This document shows positions 24,074-32,462 of a stretch of 39,354 bases of DNA, piece after piece (within the stretch, counting starts at the first letter, position 1; the number at the start of each line of letters is the position of its first letter). The notes under the pieces are model-generated. The model made no database searches and was not told the DNA's origin. It saw nothing but the letters and a program-made list of their open reading frames with translations. The translations under genes were made by a program, and so were the position numbers. Origin of the DNA: Micrococcales bacterium (GTDB taxonomy: Bacteria; Actinomycetota; Actinomycetes; S36-B12; UBA10799); contig JADKAV010000022.1 of NCBI GenBank assembly GCA_016719135.1, positions 1-39,354 of the forward strand, written 5' to 3'.

Positions 24074-24895
24074 GTGGCACAGGAACGGATGGACCGCGAC
24101 GAGTTCTACGCCCTGCTCGCGGGCAAGGATGAAGCGGCGCTGAAAAAGACGCTCTGGACGCTCTACTGGAAAGGCGCGCGGCCGGTGCGCGAACGCATCG
24201 AGGGCCTGCTGGGCGTTGTGCCACCCGAAGCCCCACCGATCGACCCTCAATTCGTGCTGCGGGACGTCAAGTACTTCGCGGCCCTCGTCCGTTCCGGGGC
24301 GTATCTCGGCGGGGATCGACGCGTCTCGCCCCGGGAGCGCACTCGGTGGCGGTTCATTTTCCGTGACCTGGTCAAGGAGGCCCGTGCCGCCCTCACCAGT
24401 GATGATGAGGAGTCGGTGCGGGCGGGCGCAACTGCCTTGGGCATCATGGTCGACCTGGCGCAGGAAATGAAACGCGTCGACTACTTCCGGTCCGAGGATC
24501 CCGTCGAGGCTGCCCGGTTCGTCGTGTCGGACGTTGTCCGCGCGATCTGGCTGAGAACGCGAACGGTGTACGGGATGGAAGTCTTCGCGCAACAAGGCTC
24601 GGCGCAGTTGCTGAAGTGGGAGTCGCGCTACGGATGGACCCGACGTGGGGATGGTTGGGTTGCTGAACGCGAGACGTCGCTTGCGCACGTGCTCGCTGAG
24701 TTGCTGATCACCCCCGATATGTGGGATCAGTTCGCGCAGGCCTACGTGGAGGCGCTGAACAAGAGCGCGTCGAGCAAGAGTTCCCGACGCGTCCCCAAGG
24801 ACCTCGGCGAGTGGCACGCGCTGTTGGCGGAGCGTTTGGCCGGATCTGATCATGAGGGCCTGCTCGATCAGTTACCCGCCCGCTCAGCGCAATAG
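24074..24895 (+). CDS. Unassigned 273-aa soluble protein
   Basis: A GTG-started (24074) protein, charged and mostly helical, with no motif I recognise. Notable stretches are DEFYALLAGKDEAALKKTLWTLYWKGARPVRERIEG and a DDEESVRAGATALGIMVDLAQEMKRVDYF block that looks like a helical-repeat segment. TAGTGT at 24062-24067 lies 6 nt before the start, so it fits the leaderless pattern. Its 3' end overlaps the convergent vapC by 12 bp. It could be associated with TA module 3 but no link is shown. Confidence 0.7.
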   Translation: MAQERMDRDEFYALLAGKDEAALKKTLWTLYWKGARPVRERIEGLLGVVPPEAPPIDPQFVLRDVKYFAALVRSGAYLGGDRRVSPRERTRWRFIFRDLVKEARAALTSDDEESVRAGATALGIMVDLAQEMKRVDYFRSEDPVEAARFVVSDVVRAIWLRTRTVYGMEVFAQQGSAQLLKWESRYGWTRRGDGWVAERETSLAHVLAELLITPDMWDQFAQAYVEALNKSASSKSSRRVPKDLGEWHALLAERLAGSDHEGLLDQLPARSAQ

Positions 24896-25264
24896 TCGGA
24901 CGCGGATCGGGAGGTCGAGGTTTGCCCAGGCTCGGTCGGCGGTCAGCACCTCAGCCGGCTCGCTGCGGACGGTCAGGGCAAGACAACAGCGGTCACCCAG
25001 GGAAAGCGTTTTGCCTCCCTTGAGTCCGCGCATCGCGCCAGCAAGTTCGGCATCCGCAGGGCTCAGGGGAATCAGACTCACTCCGGCCGCCGCGATTAGC
25101 CTCTGAAAGCGCACCACATCGAGGCCGGCGTCAACGAGTTTGCCCACCACCTCTGCCAGATTCGCTGTGCTGAGCAGAGCGCCCTCGATGTGTTTAGCGA
25201 CCAGTTCGCTGCCCGGCTCGTCGTGTATCAGTGCGAGGACTGCGGAGGCGTCCAGGACGGTCAT
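24884..25264 (-). CDS. vapC: VapC-type PIN toxin (module 3)
   Basis: A 126-aa PIN RNase with the expected acidic residues: VLDASAVLAL (D5), NLAEVVGKL (E about 38), LSLGDRCCLAL (D about 93) and LTADRAW (D about 110). It resembles the module 1 VapC and probably belongs to the same subfamily. The start overlaps vapB by 4 bp. Confidence 0.9.
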   Translation of the reverse strand: MTVLDASAVLALIHDEPGSELVAKHIEGALLSTANLAEVVGKLVDAGLDVVRFQRLIAAAGVSLIPLSPADAELAGAMRGLKGGKTLSLGDRCCLALTVRSEPAEVLTADRAWANLDLPIRVRLLR

Positions 25265-25503
25265 TCAGCCGTCGCCGCGAGCCGGCGTTCCGCGAGAAGC
25301 TCGTCGACAAGAGAGCGCGATTTCGGGATCTGACGTGCCAATGATCGGAGTTCGACGATTGCGTCCTGCGGTCGCTCCAGCACGAGTTGGGAGCCGGTCA
25401 CACGTAGATGCAGTCGATCGCCGGGTGCCAACCCCATAGTCGCTCGCACCTCTGCCGGAATGACAATGCGGCCCTGGGGGCCCAGAACTACGGTGGCATC
25501 CAT
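25261..25503 (-). CDS. vapB: VapB-type AbrB-domain antitoxin (module 3)
   Basis: An 80-aa antitoxin: VVLGPQGRIVIPAEVRATMGLAPGDRLHL is the AbrB strand-helix unit, and LARQIPKSRSLVDELLAERR the toxin-binding tail. The ATG at 25503 lies directly downstream of an operator-like repeat pair (25509-25539). Confidence 0.88.
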   Translation of the reverse strand: MDATVVLGPQGRIVIPAEVRATMGLAPGDRLHLRVTGSQLVLERPQDAIVELRSLARQIPKSRSLVDELLAERRLAATAE

Positions 25504-25508
25504 CGCAC

Positions 25509-25539
25509 TAGTGTGGCACGAGTTTGCATAGTGTGCCAC
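25509..25539. promoter_or_regulatory. Operator-like repeats upstream of vapB (module 3)
   Basis: TAGTGTGGCAC (25509-25519) and TAGTGTGCCAC (25529-25539) repeat directly at 20-bp spacing with one difference. Their cores also form an inverted pair, GTGGCAC and GTGCCAC. This suits cooperative binding by an AbrB-type antitoxin. Confidence 0.6.
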
Positions 25540-25850
25540 TACGCCGTGGTGTGAATTGGAACATGGCCGACTCGACCAGCGACCGATCCCGCTCTGCCAT
25601 ATCGACACCGGCAGCGCGAACCAGTGGGCAGTGCCGTCGCGAAGTGCGTGACATCCCTGGTCAATTCCGTCGGATCCCCGTGCAGTCGGATTCCGAGTAA
25701 GGGCAGTCCGAAGAAGGCCCCACATGTGACCTCTGGGCTGTCGCCGAGGTCGAACTCCCGGCCGCGGGAGGTCACGGCAGATTCCCAATGGCCGCTCAGC
25801 GCGATGTTGCCGAACTCGGCTGAACCCTTGAACTCTGGCCAAGCGTTCAT
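25540..25850 (-). pseudogene. Decayed copy of the 31084-31686 gene
   Basis: The first two thirds read MNAWPEFKGSAEFGNIAL, then SHGHWESAV-like and RLHGDPTELTRDVTHFATA blocks, matching the intact gene at 31084-31686. A short segment (VTQAEALAY in the intact copy) and a central stretch of roughly 90 residues are missing. After ALP the frame shifts: the C-terminal block DGTAHWFALPVS, matching DGTSHWFALPVS of the intact copy, is in another frame. The copy is therefore a deletion-ridden pseudogene. It abuts the vapB module 3 promoter. Confidence 0.75.
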
Positions 25851-25913
25851 GTGCGTGATCCGATCGCCGGGCGCCTGATTCGGGTCGGCGGACCGCGGGC
25901 GGCCTGAATTACC

Positions 25914-26564
25914 TCAGGTGTGAAAGTCGATCGCTGTTACCGGAGTGTCGCCGGGAAGTGTCATCAACACCTCCGTGACGGCACGCCGGCGGGCGATGCT
26001 GTCCTCCTTGTCGCCGAAGCCCCAGCTGATGTCGTGATAGACCGGTCCTTCCGGCCCAACGATCAAACTGGGGCCGCCGACCTGGAAACTCGCGTCGAGG
26101 TCCATATCGGCCACGGTCGTCGTTGCGACCTCTTGGCCGGAGATGGTGACCAGGGCCGGACGATCGGATGCGATGATGCGCGACCAATGGTCGCCGACGG
26201 TGTGGAAGAACCGCGGGACTGCGGCGTACCACTGTCCGTCGATCTCAACGACGTGTTTGCGGGCGACTCCGGCAGACTCGGTGTGACCTTTCCCCAGTAG
26301 TGCGCACGGCCCCAACAAATCGCGTAGCACGGCCGTGGGCCACGTGATGGTCAGGAAGTCCTGCTCATCAGGACTCCAGATCGGCACTGACGGGTCGGGA
26401 TGAACCAGTGCCCAGCCGGAGCGCCACATGGGCAGTTCCACGCTTTCATCGCTGATGATCTCCATCGGGATCATGACCTCGGGCTGGGAATAGCCGAACG
26501 GGTGCGTTAGTGAATCCATGAGTCGGTCGACCTCGTGCCCGAAGACCCATCCGTTGTAGTGCAC
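25914..26564 (-). CDS. Unassigned protein, tandem paralogue B
   Basis: A 216-aa soluble protein. The GTG at 26564 has CAGGAG six bases upstream and follows the stop of paralogue A by 14 bp. Shared blocks with A include PRFFHTVGDHW against PRFFETVTKFW, ATTTVADMDLD against AATTVGTLDVE, LIVGPEGP against LIVGPDGP, and TPVTA near the end. No domain is recognised; the fold appears to be mixed alpha/beta without a signal peptide. The open frame continues upstream to 26903 antisense-like sequence and is not used. Confidence 0.75.
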   Translation of the reverse strand: MHYNGWVFGHEVDRLMDSLTHPFGYSQPEVMIPMEIISDESVELPMWRSGWALVHPDPSVPIWSPDEQDFLTITWPTAVLRDLLGPCALLGKGHTESAGVARKHVVEIDGQWYAAVPRFFHTVGDHWSRIIASDRPALVTISGQEVATTTVADMDLDASFQVGGPSLIVGPEGPVYHDISWGFGDKEDSIARRRAVTEVLMTLPGDTPVTAIDFHT

Positions 26565-26578
26565 GTTGAACTCCTGTC

Positions 26579-27214
26579 TCAGAATCGGCACCAGGCCGTG
26601 GTGACTGGCGTTGTGGACGGCATCTGCAGCAAGCTGTGGAGGGCGGCGTCGAGTCGCTTCTCCCAGTCGAGCGTGCTGCGATACCGGTAGTCCAAGGGTC
26701 CGAAGACCATCGGTCCGTCGGGGCCCACGATCAGTTCCGGCTCGTTGCGGAATCTGTCTCGGGAGACTTCGACGTCCAGCGTTCCGACCGTGGTGGCGGC
26801 CGTTTTCTGACCGTTGGTGGTGCTCAGCAGAGCGTCGTCTTGCGGCTCGGTCGTCCAGAACTTCGTCACGGTTTCGAAGAAGCGCGGCACTTTGACCATC
26901 CACGTGCCCTCGCGCTTCCGCACGTTTGAGCGCAGCGCTTTCCCGTGGCCCATTCCGAAGTCCGAGATCAGCGCGCGCGGCCCCAGGTATTCAGTGATCA
27001 GAGGTGTAGGCAGACCGAACTCGATCCACACCTCCCCATTCTCCGGCGGGCACTGCACCCACGCCGACCGCCACTGCTTGAGGCCATCGTCGAACGTGCC
27101 CACGACATCGAGAGGCAGCCACACTTCCGCTCTCGGGTACCCGTCCGGCGCGGTCATCGCATCCATGTGGTCGATCGCCTGCTCGCCGAACAGCCATGCT
27201 CTGTAGAAACCCAT
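26579..27214 (-). CDS. Unassigned protein, tandem paralogue A
   Basis: A 211-aa protein with the best ribosome site of the pair (AGGAGG four bases before the ATG at 27214). It shares the architecture of paralogue B: an N-terminal FGEQAIDHMDAM against FGHEVDRLMDS, a central PRFF block and a C-terminal LIVGPDGP/STTPVTT block. Overall identity looks low (a few conserved blocks), so the duplication is old or selected for divergence. Tandem diverged copies are common for immunity proteins and for small enzymes; no function is proposed. Confidence 0.78.
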   Translation of the reverse strand: MGFYRAWLFGEQAIDHMDAMTAPDGYPRAEVWLPLDVVGTFDDGLKQWRSAWVQCPPENGEVWIEFGLPTPLITEYLGPRALISDFGMGHGKALRSNVRKREGTWMVKVPRFFETVTKFWTTEPQDDALLSTTNGQKTAATTVGTLDVEVSRDRFRNEPELIVGPDGPMVFGPLDYRYRSTLDWEKRLDAALHSLLQMPSTTPVTTAWCRF

Positions 27215-27416
27215 TCGTCCTCCTCGGGAACCGAAGGTATGTCGGCGAAGGCTGTGGGGGACACGGCGAAAGCCGATCTGTGGACAACTGCAAGGGGTTT
27301 CCACACTCAGGCGGTGGACCGATCGACTGCTGAATGCGCTGGGAATCGATCTGATTCCCGCGGTGGCTGGGGTGCTCGTAGCGGGGGTCACCTGCATCCA
27401 CCACACGCCCCTCCAA

Positions 27417-27446
27417 TAAAGTTAGGCTTACCTAACAACGAGGAGA
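27417..27446 (+). promoter_or_regulatory. DtxR/IdeR iron box and ribosome site before the iron importer
   Basis: TAAAGTTAGGCTTACCTAA (27417-27435) matches the 19-bp DtxR/IdeR consensus TTAGGTTAGCCTAACCTAA at 15 positions, and its core GTTAGG-CTTA-CCTAAC is a perfect inverted repeat. A -10-like TAAAGT lies within it. GAGGAG at 27440-27445 is the ribosome site for the GTG at 27451. Confidence 0.85.
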
Positions 27447-27450
27447 GTCA

Positions 27451-28482
27451 GTGAACAAGGTGGGTGGGGCAGTCGCCGTGTTGGCGGTCGCGGTCCTTGG
27501 ATTGTCGGCCTGCGGTTCAGGCGACCCGGCGACCGATCAGTCGACGGAGGCGGCCGAACTGGTGGTGTACTCCGGTCGCAGCGAGGAACTCGTCGCTCCG
27601 CTGATCGAGCAGTTCGAGGCGGCCAGCGGCGTGCAGGCCGAGGTGCGCTACGGCGACACCGCCGAACTGGCCGCGCAGTTGCTTGAAGAAGGCGACAACT
27701 CACCAGCCGACATCTTCTTCGCCCAGGACGCGGGTGCCCTGCAGGTCATCGAGGATGAGGGCCTGGCAACTTCCTTGCCCGCAGATGTCGTAAAGAAGGT
27801 GCCCGCCAATTTCCGTAGCGCCGACGATCAGTGGGTCGGTACCAGCGGCCGTGCACGGGTGATCGTCTACAACACCGATCTCGTACCCGCCGAAGAGGTT
27901 CCTGACACCGTGTTCGAGCTGGTCGATCCCCGCTGGAAGGGGCAAGTGGGCATCGCCCCGACGAACGCCTCCTTCCAGGCCTTCGTGACGGCGATGCGGG
28001 TGAGCGTCGGCGAGGAGCGGACCAAGCAATGGCTTGAGGAGCTCATCGCCAACGACGTGCAGACCTTTGAGAACAACCTCGCCATCCTGGATGCGGTGAA
28101 CGCAGGCACTGTCGAACTGGGCCTCGCGAATCACTACTACTTGTTCGAGAAGGCCGCGGAGGTCGGCGCGGAGAACCTCGCGGTGCGCAACGCCGCGTTC
28201 CAGTCCGGCGATCCTGGCAATCTTGTGAATGTCGCTGGTGCCGCGGTGCTGACATCCGGTGCCGACAATGCCGCGTCCGAGCAGTTTGTCGATTTCCTGC
28301 TCAGCGACGAAGCCCAGGAGTATTTCGCGGAAGAGACCTCCGAATACCCGTTGGTCGAGGGGATCGCCGCCCGCGAAGATCTGCCGCCCTTGTCCCAGAT
28401 CGACGGCCCTGATCTGACCCTCGACCAGCTTGCCGACCTGCGCGGAACCCAGGACCTACTGATCCAGGTCGGGCTGCTCTGA
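27451..28482 (+). CDS. Iron(III) ABC transporter substrate-binding lipoprotein (FbpA/FutA type)
   Basis: A 343-aa periplasmic-binding-type protein. The lipobox LSAC (Cys about 21) follows a hydrophobic leader. The mature part begins ELVVYSGRSEELVAPLIEQFE, and ANHYYLFEKA supplies the paired tyrosines that bind ferric iron in FbpA proteins. It captures Fe3+ outside the membrane and delivers it to the permease 6 bp downstream. Repression by the iron box upstream would tie it to iron starvation. Confidence 0.92.
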   Translation: MNKVGGAVAVLAVAVLGLSACGSGDPATDQSTEAAELVVYSGRSEELVAPLIEQFEAASGVQAEVRYGDTAELAAQLLEEGDNSPADIFFAQDAGALQVIEDEGLATSLPADVVKKVPANFRSADDQWVGTSGRARVIVYNTDLVPAEEVPDTVFELVDPRWKGQVGIAPTNASFQAFVTAMRVSVGEERTKQWLEELIANDVQTFENNLAILDAVNAGTVELGLANHYYLFEKAAEVGAENLAVRNAAFQSGDPGNLVNVAGAAVLTSGADNAASEQFVDFLLSDEAQEYFAEETSEYPLVEGIAAREDLPPLSQIDGPDLTLDQLADLRGTQDLLIQVGLL

Positions 28483-28488
28483 GTCCCG

Positions 28489-30003
28489 GTGCGTAGTCGG
28501 CTGACCCCGCTACACTTGCTGGCGGCTTGCGCCGCCCTGGTGTCGGTGACACCTTTGCTCTACCTGTTCGTGCGGACCGGCTCGGCGGGGTGGGCGGACA
28601 TCTGGCAGATCCTGGCCCGGCCGCGCACGCTGGAGTTGTCCGTGGCCAGTCTCGGGCTGGCCGCCGCAGTGGCCGGCACCTGCATCGCGCTGGGTGTTCC
28701 GCTGGCGTGGTTGCTCACCCGTACGGCGATACCGGGTGGGCGGCCGTGGCTGATCGTGGCCGCACTTCCGCTTGCGGTTCCGTCCTACGTGGCGGCCTAC
28801 ACGTGGTTGGCCGCCTTCCCGTGGCTGCAGGGCTTTGCCCCGGCGTGGGCGGTGCTGAGTCTGGTGAGCCTTCCGTATGTGGTCCTTCCGGTGGCTGCCG
28901 TGCTGTCCCAGGTCGACCCCGCATTCGACGAGGTGGCCCGCACCCTTGGTGACGGACCGTTGCGGTCGTTCCGCCGCACGACCGCCCCCCTGCTGTGGCC
29001 GGCTGCCGCGGCCGGTGGGCTGCTTTCCGCCTTGTACACGCTCAGCGACTTCGGGGCGGTCTCGCTGCTGCGGTTCGACACGTTCACGCGGGTCATCTAC
29101 ACCTCCTACCGCGCGGCATTCGATCGGACCAGCGCCGCCGTGCTGTCCCTGGTGCTGGTGCTGCTCGCACTGCTGTTCGTCGTCCTTGAGCGGGCGATGC
29201 GCAGCCGCCATCAACAGTGGCGGGTCGGCTCCGGTGCTGCCAGGCGCGCCGAGCGCGTTCCGCTGGGACCGTGGCGCTGGCCGGCACTGCTGGGGGTTGT
29301 CGGCCTGTTCGGACTGGCTGTGGGCTTTCCCATGGTCGTGCTCGTGCGACTCATGGTGCAGTCACAGCGGTTCGAGGCTGACCCCGGGTCATGGCTGGCC
29401 GCGACCGGAAACACCGTGCAGGCCGCGGGCATCGGTGCGGTCTTCGCAATGCTGCTCGCGCTGCCGATCGGCGTGTTGGCCGCCCGGCACACCGATCGCG
29501 TGGCGAAGGGCGTGGAATCTGCGGCGTTCGTCTCCCACGCTCTGCCGGGGGTTGTGGTCGGCCTGTCCCTTGTGTATCTCGGCCTGACCGTGGCACCGGC
29601 CCTCTACCAGACGCTGGCCATGCTGGGTTTCGCCTACGCCGTACTCTTCTTGTCGAATGCGATCGGTTCGATCCGCTCGGCAACCGCGCAGGTATCCCGC
29701 AATGTCGAGGAGGTGGCTCGCACACTGGGGGACCGCCCAACCCGCACCTGGTGGCGGGTCACCGCGCGACTGTCCGCACCTGGGATCATTGCCGGTGCGC
29801 TGCTCGTCCTCGTGACTGCGATGAAAGAACTCCCGGCCACCTTGATGCTGCGCCCGACCGGGTTCGAGACACTGGCAACAGAGATGTGGACCTTCACGAC
29901 GATTGGGTCGTTCAGTCAGGCCGCGCCCTATGCATTCGTCCTGGTGCTGCTGGCAGCGATCCCTGCGTTTGCCCTGGCCCGCCTGACCGGAAGGCGTTCA
30001 TGA
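28489..30003 (+). CDS. Iron(III) ABC transporter permease (FbpB type, fused halves)
   Basis: A 504-aa permease with about 12 membrane helices and two permease EAA loops: DEVARTLGDGPLRSFRRTTAPLLWPA and EEVARTLGDRPTRTWWRVTARLSAPG. This is the two-domain layout of FbpB/ThiP-like importers. It starts with GTG, 6 bp after the binding protein, and its stop overlaps the ATPase start (ATGA at 30000). Confidence 0.92.
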   Translation: MRSRLTPLHLLAACAALVSVTPLLYLFVRTGSAGWADIWQILARPRTLELSVASLGLAAAVAGTCIALGVPLAWLLTRTAIPGGRPWLIVAALPLAVPSYVAAYTWLAAFPWLQGFAPAWAVLSLVSLPYVVLPVAAVLSQVDPAFDEVARTLGDGPLRSFRRTTAPLLWPAAAAGGLLSALYTLSDFGAVSLLRFDTFTRVIYTSYRAAFDRTSAAVLSLVLVLLALLFVVLERAMRSRHQQWRVGSGAARRAERVPLGPWRWPALLGVVGLFGLAVGFPMVVLVRLMVQSQRFEADPGSWLAATGNTVQAAGIGAVFAMLLALPIGVLAARHTDRVAKGVESAAFVSHALPGVVVGLSLVYLGLTVAPALYQTLAMLGFAYAVLFLSNAIGSIRSATAQVSRNVEEVARTLGDRPTRTWWRVTARLSAPGIIAGALLVLVTAMKELPATLMLRPTGFETLATEMWTFTTIGSFSQAAPYAFVLVLLAAIPAFALARLTGRRS

Positions 30004-31022
30004 GCAGCATCGAGATCACCGGGCTGACCATGCGATTCGCCCAGACGCCGGTGCTGAAGGACCTGGATCTGCAAGTTCGGACCTCCACCGTCACCGCGAT
30101 TCTGGGCAGCAGCGGTTCCGGCAAGAGCACACTGCTTCGCTGCCTGGCCGGCCTGCTGCGCCCAGAGCAAGGTGTCATCCAGATCGGATCGACTGTGGTC
30201 TTCGGCAAAGGGATCTGGGTGCCGCCCGAACGCCGCGGGATCGGCCTGGTCCCGCAGGAGGGCTCGTTGTTCCCCCACCTGAGTGTGGGCGACAACGTGG
30301 GCTACGGCCTGCGCGGCCGGGACTCCGGCGGCCGCATCGCACATTTGCTCGATCTGGTCGGTCTGCCCGGTACGTCGGCGATGCGCCCCCACGAACTGTC
30401 CGGAGGCATGCAGCAGCGGGTGGCGGTGGCCCGGGCGCTGGCGCCCTCGCCGCACGTGGTGCTTCTCGATGAACCGTTCTCCGCGCTGGATGCGGCTCTG
30501 CGAGACGACGTGCGGCAAGACGTCTTCGCGGCGATCCGCGCAACGGGCGCAACCGCGATCCTGGTGACGCACGACCAGGAGGAGGCCTTCGCAGTGGCCG
30601 ACCAAGTGGCAGTCATGATGGATAACACCATTGCCCAGCAGGCGCCCCCGGCAGAGGTGTACCTCACACCAGTCTCTCTGGACGTGGCACGGTTCGTCGG
30701 TGACACCGTGCTGGTGCCTGCGCACGGCACCGGGGCCTGCCGGGCGAAGACCGCCTTGGGCGAGCTCCCCGCGCAGGACCCAACCCGCAGTGGAGCGTCG
30801 GGCGTGCTCGTGTTCCGTCCGGAGGACCTGCAGATCACCGGGGACGGCCCCGTACTCGCGCACGCGGCAGTGTCCTCGGTGAGCTACCACGGGCACGACA
30901 CGTTGCTGGCGGCGCGGGCGGGGGAGCAGGAGTTGCTCATCCGGGTGTTGGGCAGGCAGGCCGTCGCGGCGGGCGACGATGTCACCGTGCGGGTGACGCG
31001 GCCCGGAGTCTTCTTCACCTGA
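30000..31022 (+). CDS. Iron(III) ABC transporter ATP-binding protein (FbpC type)
   Basis: A 340-aa ATPase. Walker A GSSGSGKST (about 36-44), Q-loop VPQEGSLFPHLSV, signature LSGGMQQRVAVARAL, Walker B VVLLDEPFSALD and switch His VTHDQEEAF are all intact. A C-terminal TOBE-like regulatory part (about 235-340) is present, as usual in FbpC. The frame is open from 29391, inside the permease, but the ATG at 30000 is coupled to the permease stop and starts exactly at the domain. Confidence 0.93.
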   Translation: MSSIEITGLTMRFAQTPVLKDLDLQVRTSTVTAILGSSGSGKSTLLRCLAGLLRPEQGVIQIGSTVVFGKGIWVPPERRGIGLVPQEGSLFPHLSVGDNVGYGLRGRDSGGRIAHLLDLVGLPGTSAMRPHELSGGMQQRVAVARALAPSPHVVLLDEPFSALDAALRDDVRQDVFAAIRATGATAILVTHDQEEAFAVADQVAVMMDNTIAQQAPPAEVYLTPVSLDVARFVGDTVLVPAHGTGACRAKTALGELPAQDPTRSGASGVLVFRPEDLQITGDGPVLAHAAVSSVSYHGHDTLLAARAGEQELLIRVLGRQAVAAGDDVTVRVTRPGVFFT

Positions 31023-31083
31023 GTCCCCGGGCGGGGGAGCTACTTGACCCGCTGCCGCTCTTGCCCTCTGGTCGTGGCAGCCA

Positions 31084-31686
31084 CTACGTCCTGGCCACGA
31101 ATCGCTGGAGAGCCGACTCGACCATGGAGCGATCCAGTGCCTGCCCGGAGGAGACTGGCAACGCGAACCAATGGGAGGTGCCGTCACTGCGGCCGTTGTC
31201 GTAACTGAACTCCAGTGCCTTCTGGTGCGTCGTGTCGCGCCCGACCGTCGATTTCGAGACGTCGCGCCAGAGTTCGTCGAACCTCTCGAGCGCATTCCCG
31301 GGATCGTCGATCCGGAAGGCCCCTACGCTGTTCCATGCTCCTTCGGCGCCGATCTCGGCGTAGCGGAAAGCCCGTCCTAATGGCACTCGCAACGAGTTGG
31401 CGACAGCCGATACGAGTTGCCTTCCGCTGTCAGCAGTCTGCACCGCCGTGGCGAAGTGCGCGATGTCTCTGGCCAATTCCGTCGGATCCCCATGCAGCCG
31501 GATTCCGAAGAAGGGCAGTCCGAAGAACGCCTCACACGCGACCTCCTGACTGTCGCCGAGGTAGGCAAGCGCCTCGGCCTGCGTCACGAACTCCCCGCCG
31601 CGGAAGGTGACGGCGGACTCCCAATGGCCGCCCAGTGCGATCTTTCCGAACGCAGCTGGACCCTCGAACTCCGGCCAGTCGATCAT
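31084..31686 (-). CDS. Unassigned 200-aa protein (intact paralogue)
   Basis: A soluble protein with MIDWPEFEGPAAFGKIALGG at the start, FGIRLHGDPTELARDIAHFATA in the middle, and DGTSHWFALPVSSGQALDRS near the end. No domain is recognised. A shortened, broken copy lies at 25540-25850. The intact gene is convergent with the iron operon and divergent from the RHH-MazF module 4, 120 bp away. Both copies flank a toxin-antitoxin module, which may be chance in such a dense region. Confidence 0.78.
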   Translation of the reverse strand: MIDWPEFEGPAAFGKIALGGHWESAVTFRGGEFVTQAEALAYLGDSQEVACEAFFGLPFFGIRLHGDPTELARDIAHFATAVQTADSGRQLVSAVANSLRVPLGRAFRYAEIGAEGAWNSVGAFRIDDPGNALERFDELWRDVSKSTVGRDTTHQKALEFSYDNGRSDGTSHWFALPVSSGQALDRSMVESALQRFVART

Positions 31687-31780
31687 GTGAGTGACCCTAT
31701 CGCCGACGCATGTGTGTGGCCGGCTCCGTGGCGCTCGGCGACGAGCGATGCGATTGTCAACAGTCGGATTCAGCGGGGAT

Positions 31781-31800
31781 CGGTTATACCGGGTTATACT
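31781..31800 (+). promoter_or_regulatory. Promoter and direct repeats of module 4
   Basis: CGGTTATAC (31781-31789) and GGGTTATAC (31791-31799) repeat directly at 10-bp spacing, one helical turn, as expected of an RHH operator. TATACT (31795-31800) is the -10 and the ATG follows 6 nt later, so the mRNA is probably leaderless. Confidence 0.7.
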
Positions 31801-31806
31801 CTTCCT

Positions 31807-32049
31807 ATGAAGACCGCAATATCGATCCCTGACTCCGTCTTCGACGAAGCCACCAGGCGTGCCATGGCCTTGGGCATCAGTCGTTCTGAGTTCTTCGCCA
31901 TAGCGGCCCGACGGTACCTGGACGCCCTTGAGCGTGAGTCGCTCACCGCTCGCATCGACCAGGCCCTCGACGACGTGGCCGACGATGACAGCTCAGACGC
32001 GGCCGTGGCAGCAGGGCGTTCGCGGCTTGTGTCCGAGGCCGACTGGTGA
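31807..32049 (+). CDS. Ribbon-helix-helix antitoxin (module 4)
   Basis: An 80-aa protein: KTAISIPDSVFDEATRRAMALGISRSEFFAIAARRYL is a clear RHH unit, and the acidic tail (ALDDVADDDSSDAAV) would inhibit the toxin. The stop overlaps the mazF start (GTGA at 32046). A longer open frame from 31417 is not used: TATACT and the direct repeats lie just before 31807. Confidence 0.9.
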   Translation: MKTAISIPDSVFDEATRRAMALGISRSEFFAIAARRYLDALERESLTARIDQALDDVADDDSSDAAVAAGRSRLVSEADW

Positions 32050-32387
32050 TCCAACGTGGCGACATCTGGTGGGTGGATCTTGGGCCGGCGCAGGGCAGCC
32101 GACCCGCCAAACATCGGCCGATCCTGGTGGTCCAGTCCAATGCCTACAACTCCAGTCGGTTGGCAACGGTGGTTGCGGTGGTCTTGACTTCAAATACGTC
32201 GCTGGCCGCAATGCCCGGAAACGTGTTCTTGCCGACAGACGTCAGTGGACTCCCGAAAGATTCCGTGGTCAACGTGATGGCTGTCGTTACCCTGGACAAG
32301 TCCGAACTTGATCGGGCAGCCGGACGAGTGCCCACTTACCTCCTCGATGAAGTCGACCGCGGATTACGCCGCGTTCTGGGTCTCTAG
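32046..32387 (+). CDS. mazF: MazF-family endoribonuclease toxin (module 4)
   Basis: A 113-aa intact MazF: VIQRGDIWWVDLGPAQGSRPAKHRPILVVQS, then VVAVVLTSNTSLAAMPGNVFLP and VVNVMAVVTLDKSEL. The GTG start and N-terminal VIQRG provide the reference for the damaged MazF at 18973. It cleaves mRNA at short motifs when not held by the antitoxin. The 3' end is 75 bp from the convergent membrane operon. Confidence 0.93.
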   Translation: MIQRGDIWWVDLGPAQGSRPAKHRPILVVQSNAYNSSRLATVVAVVLTSNTSLAAMPGNVFLPTDVSGLPKDSVVNVMAVVTLDKSELDRAAGRVPTYLLDEVDRGLRRVLGL

Positions 32388-32462
32388 GGTTTGGCGGTGG
32401 TATGCCGCGTCGCACCCTCGGGGCTGAATGCGCAAGGGCAGTGAAAAGGGTCTCCAGATCAC

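Noticed and set aside
29391..29999. Long upstream extension of the iron ABC ATPase
   Set aside because: It is antiphase reading of the permease gene. The ATPase domain begins exactly at ATG 30000, coupled to the permease stop.
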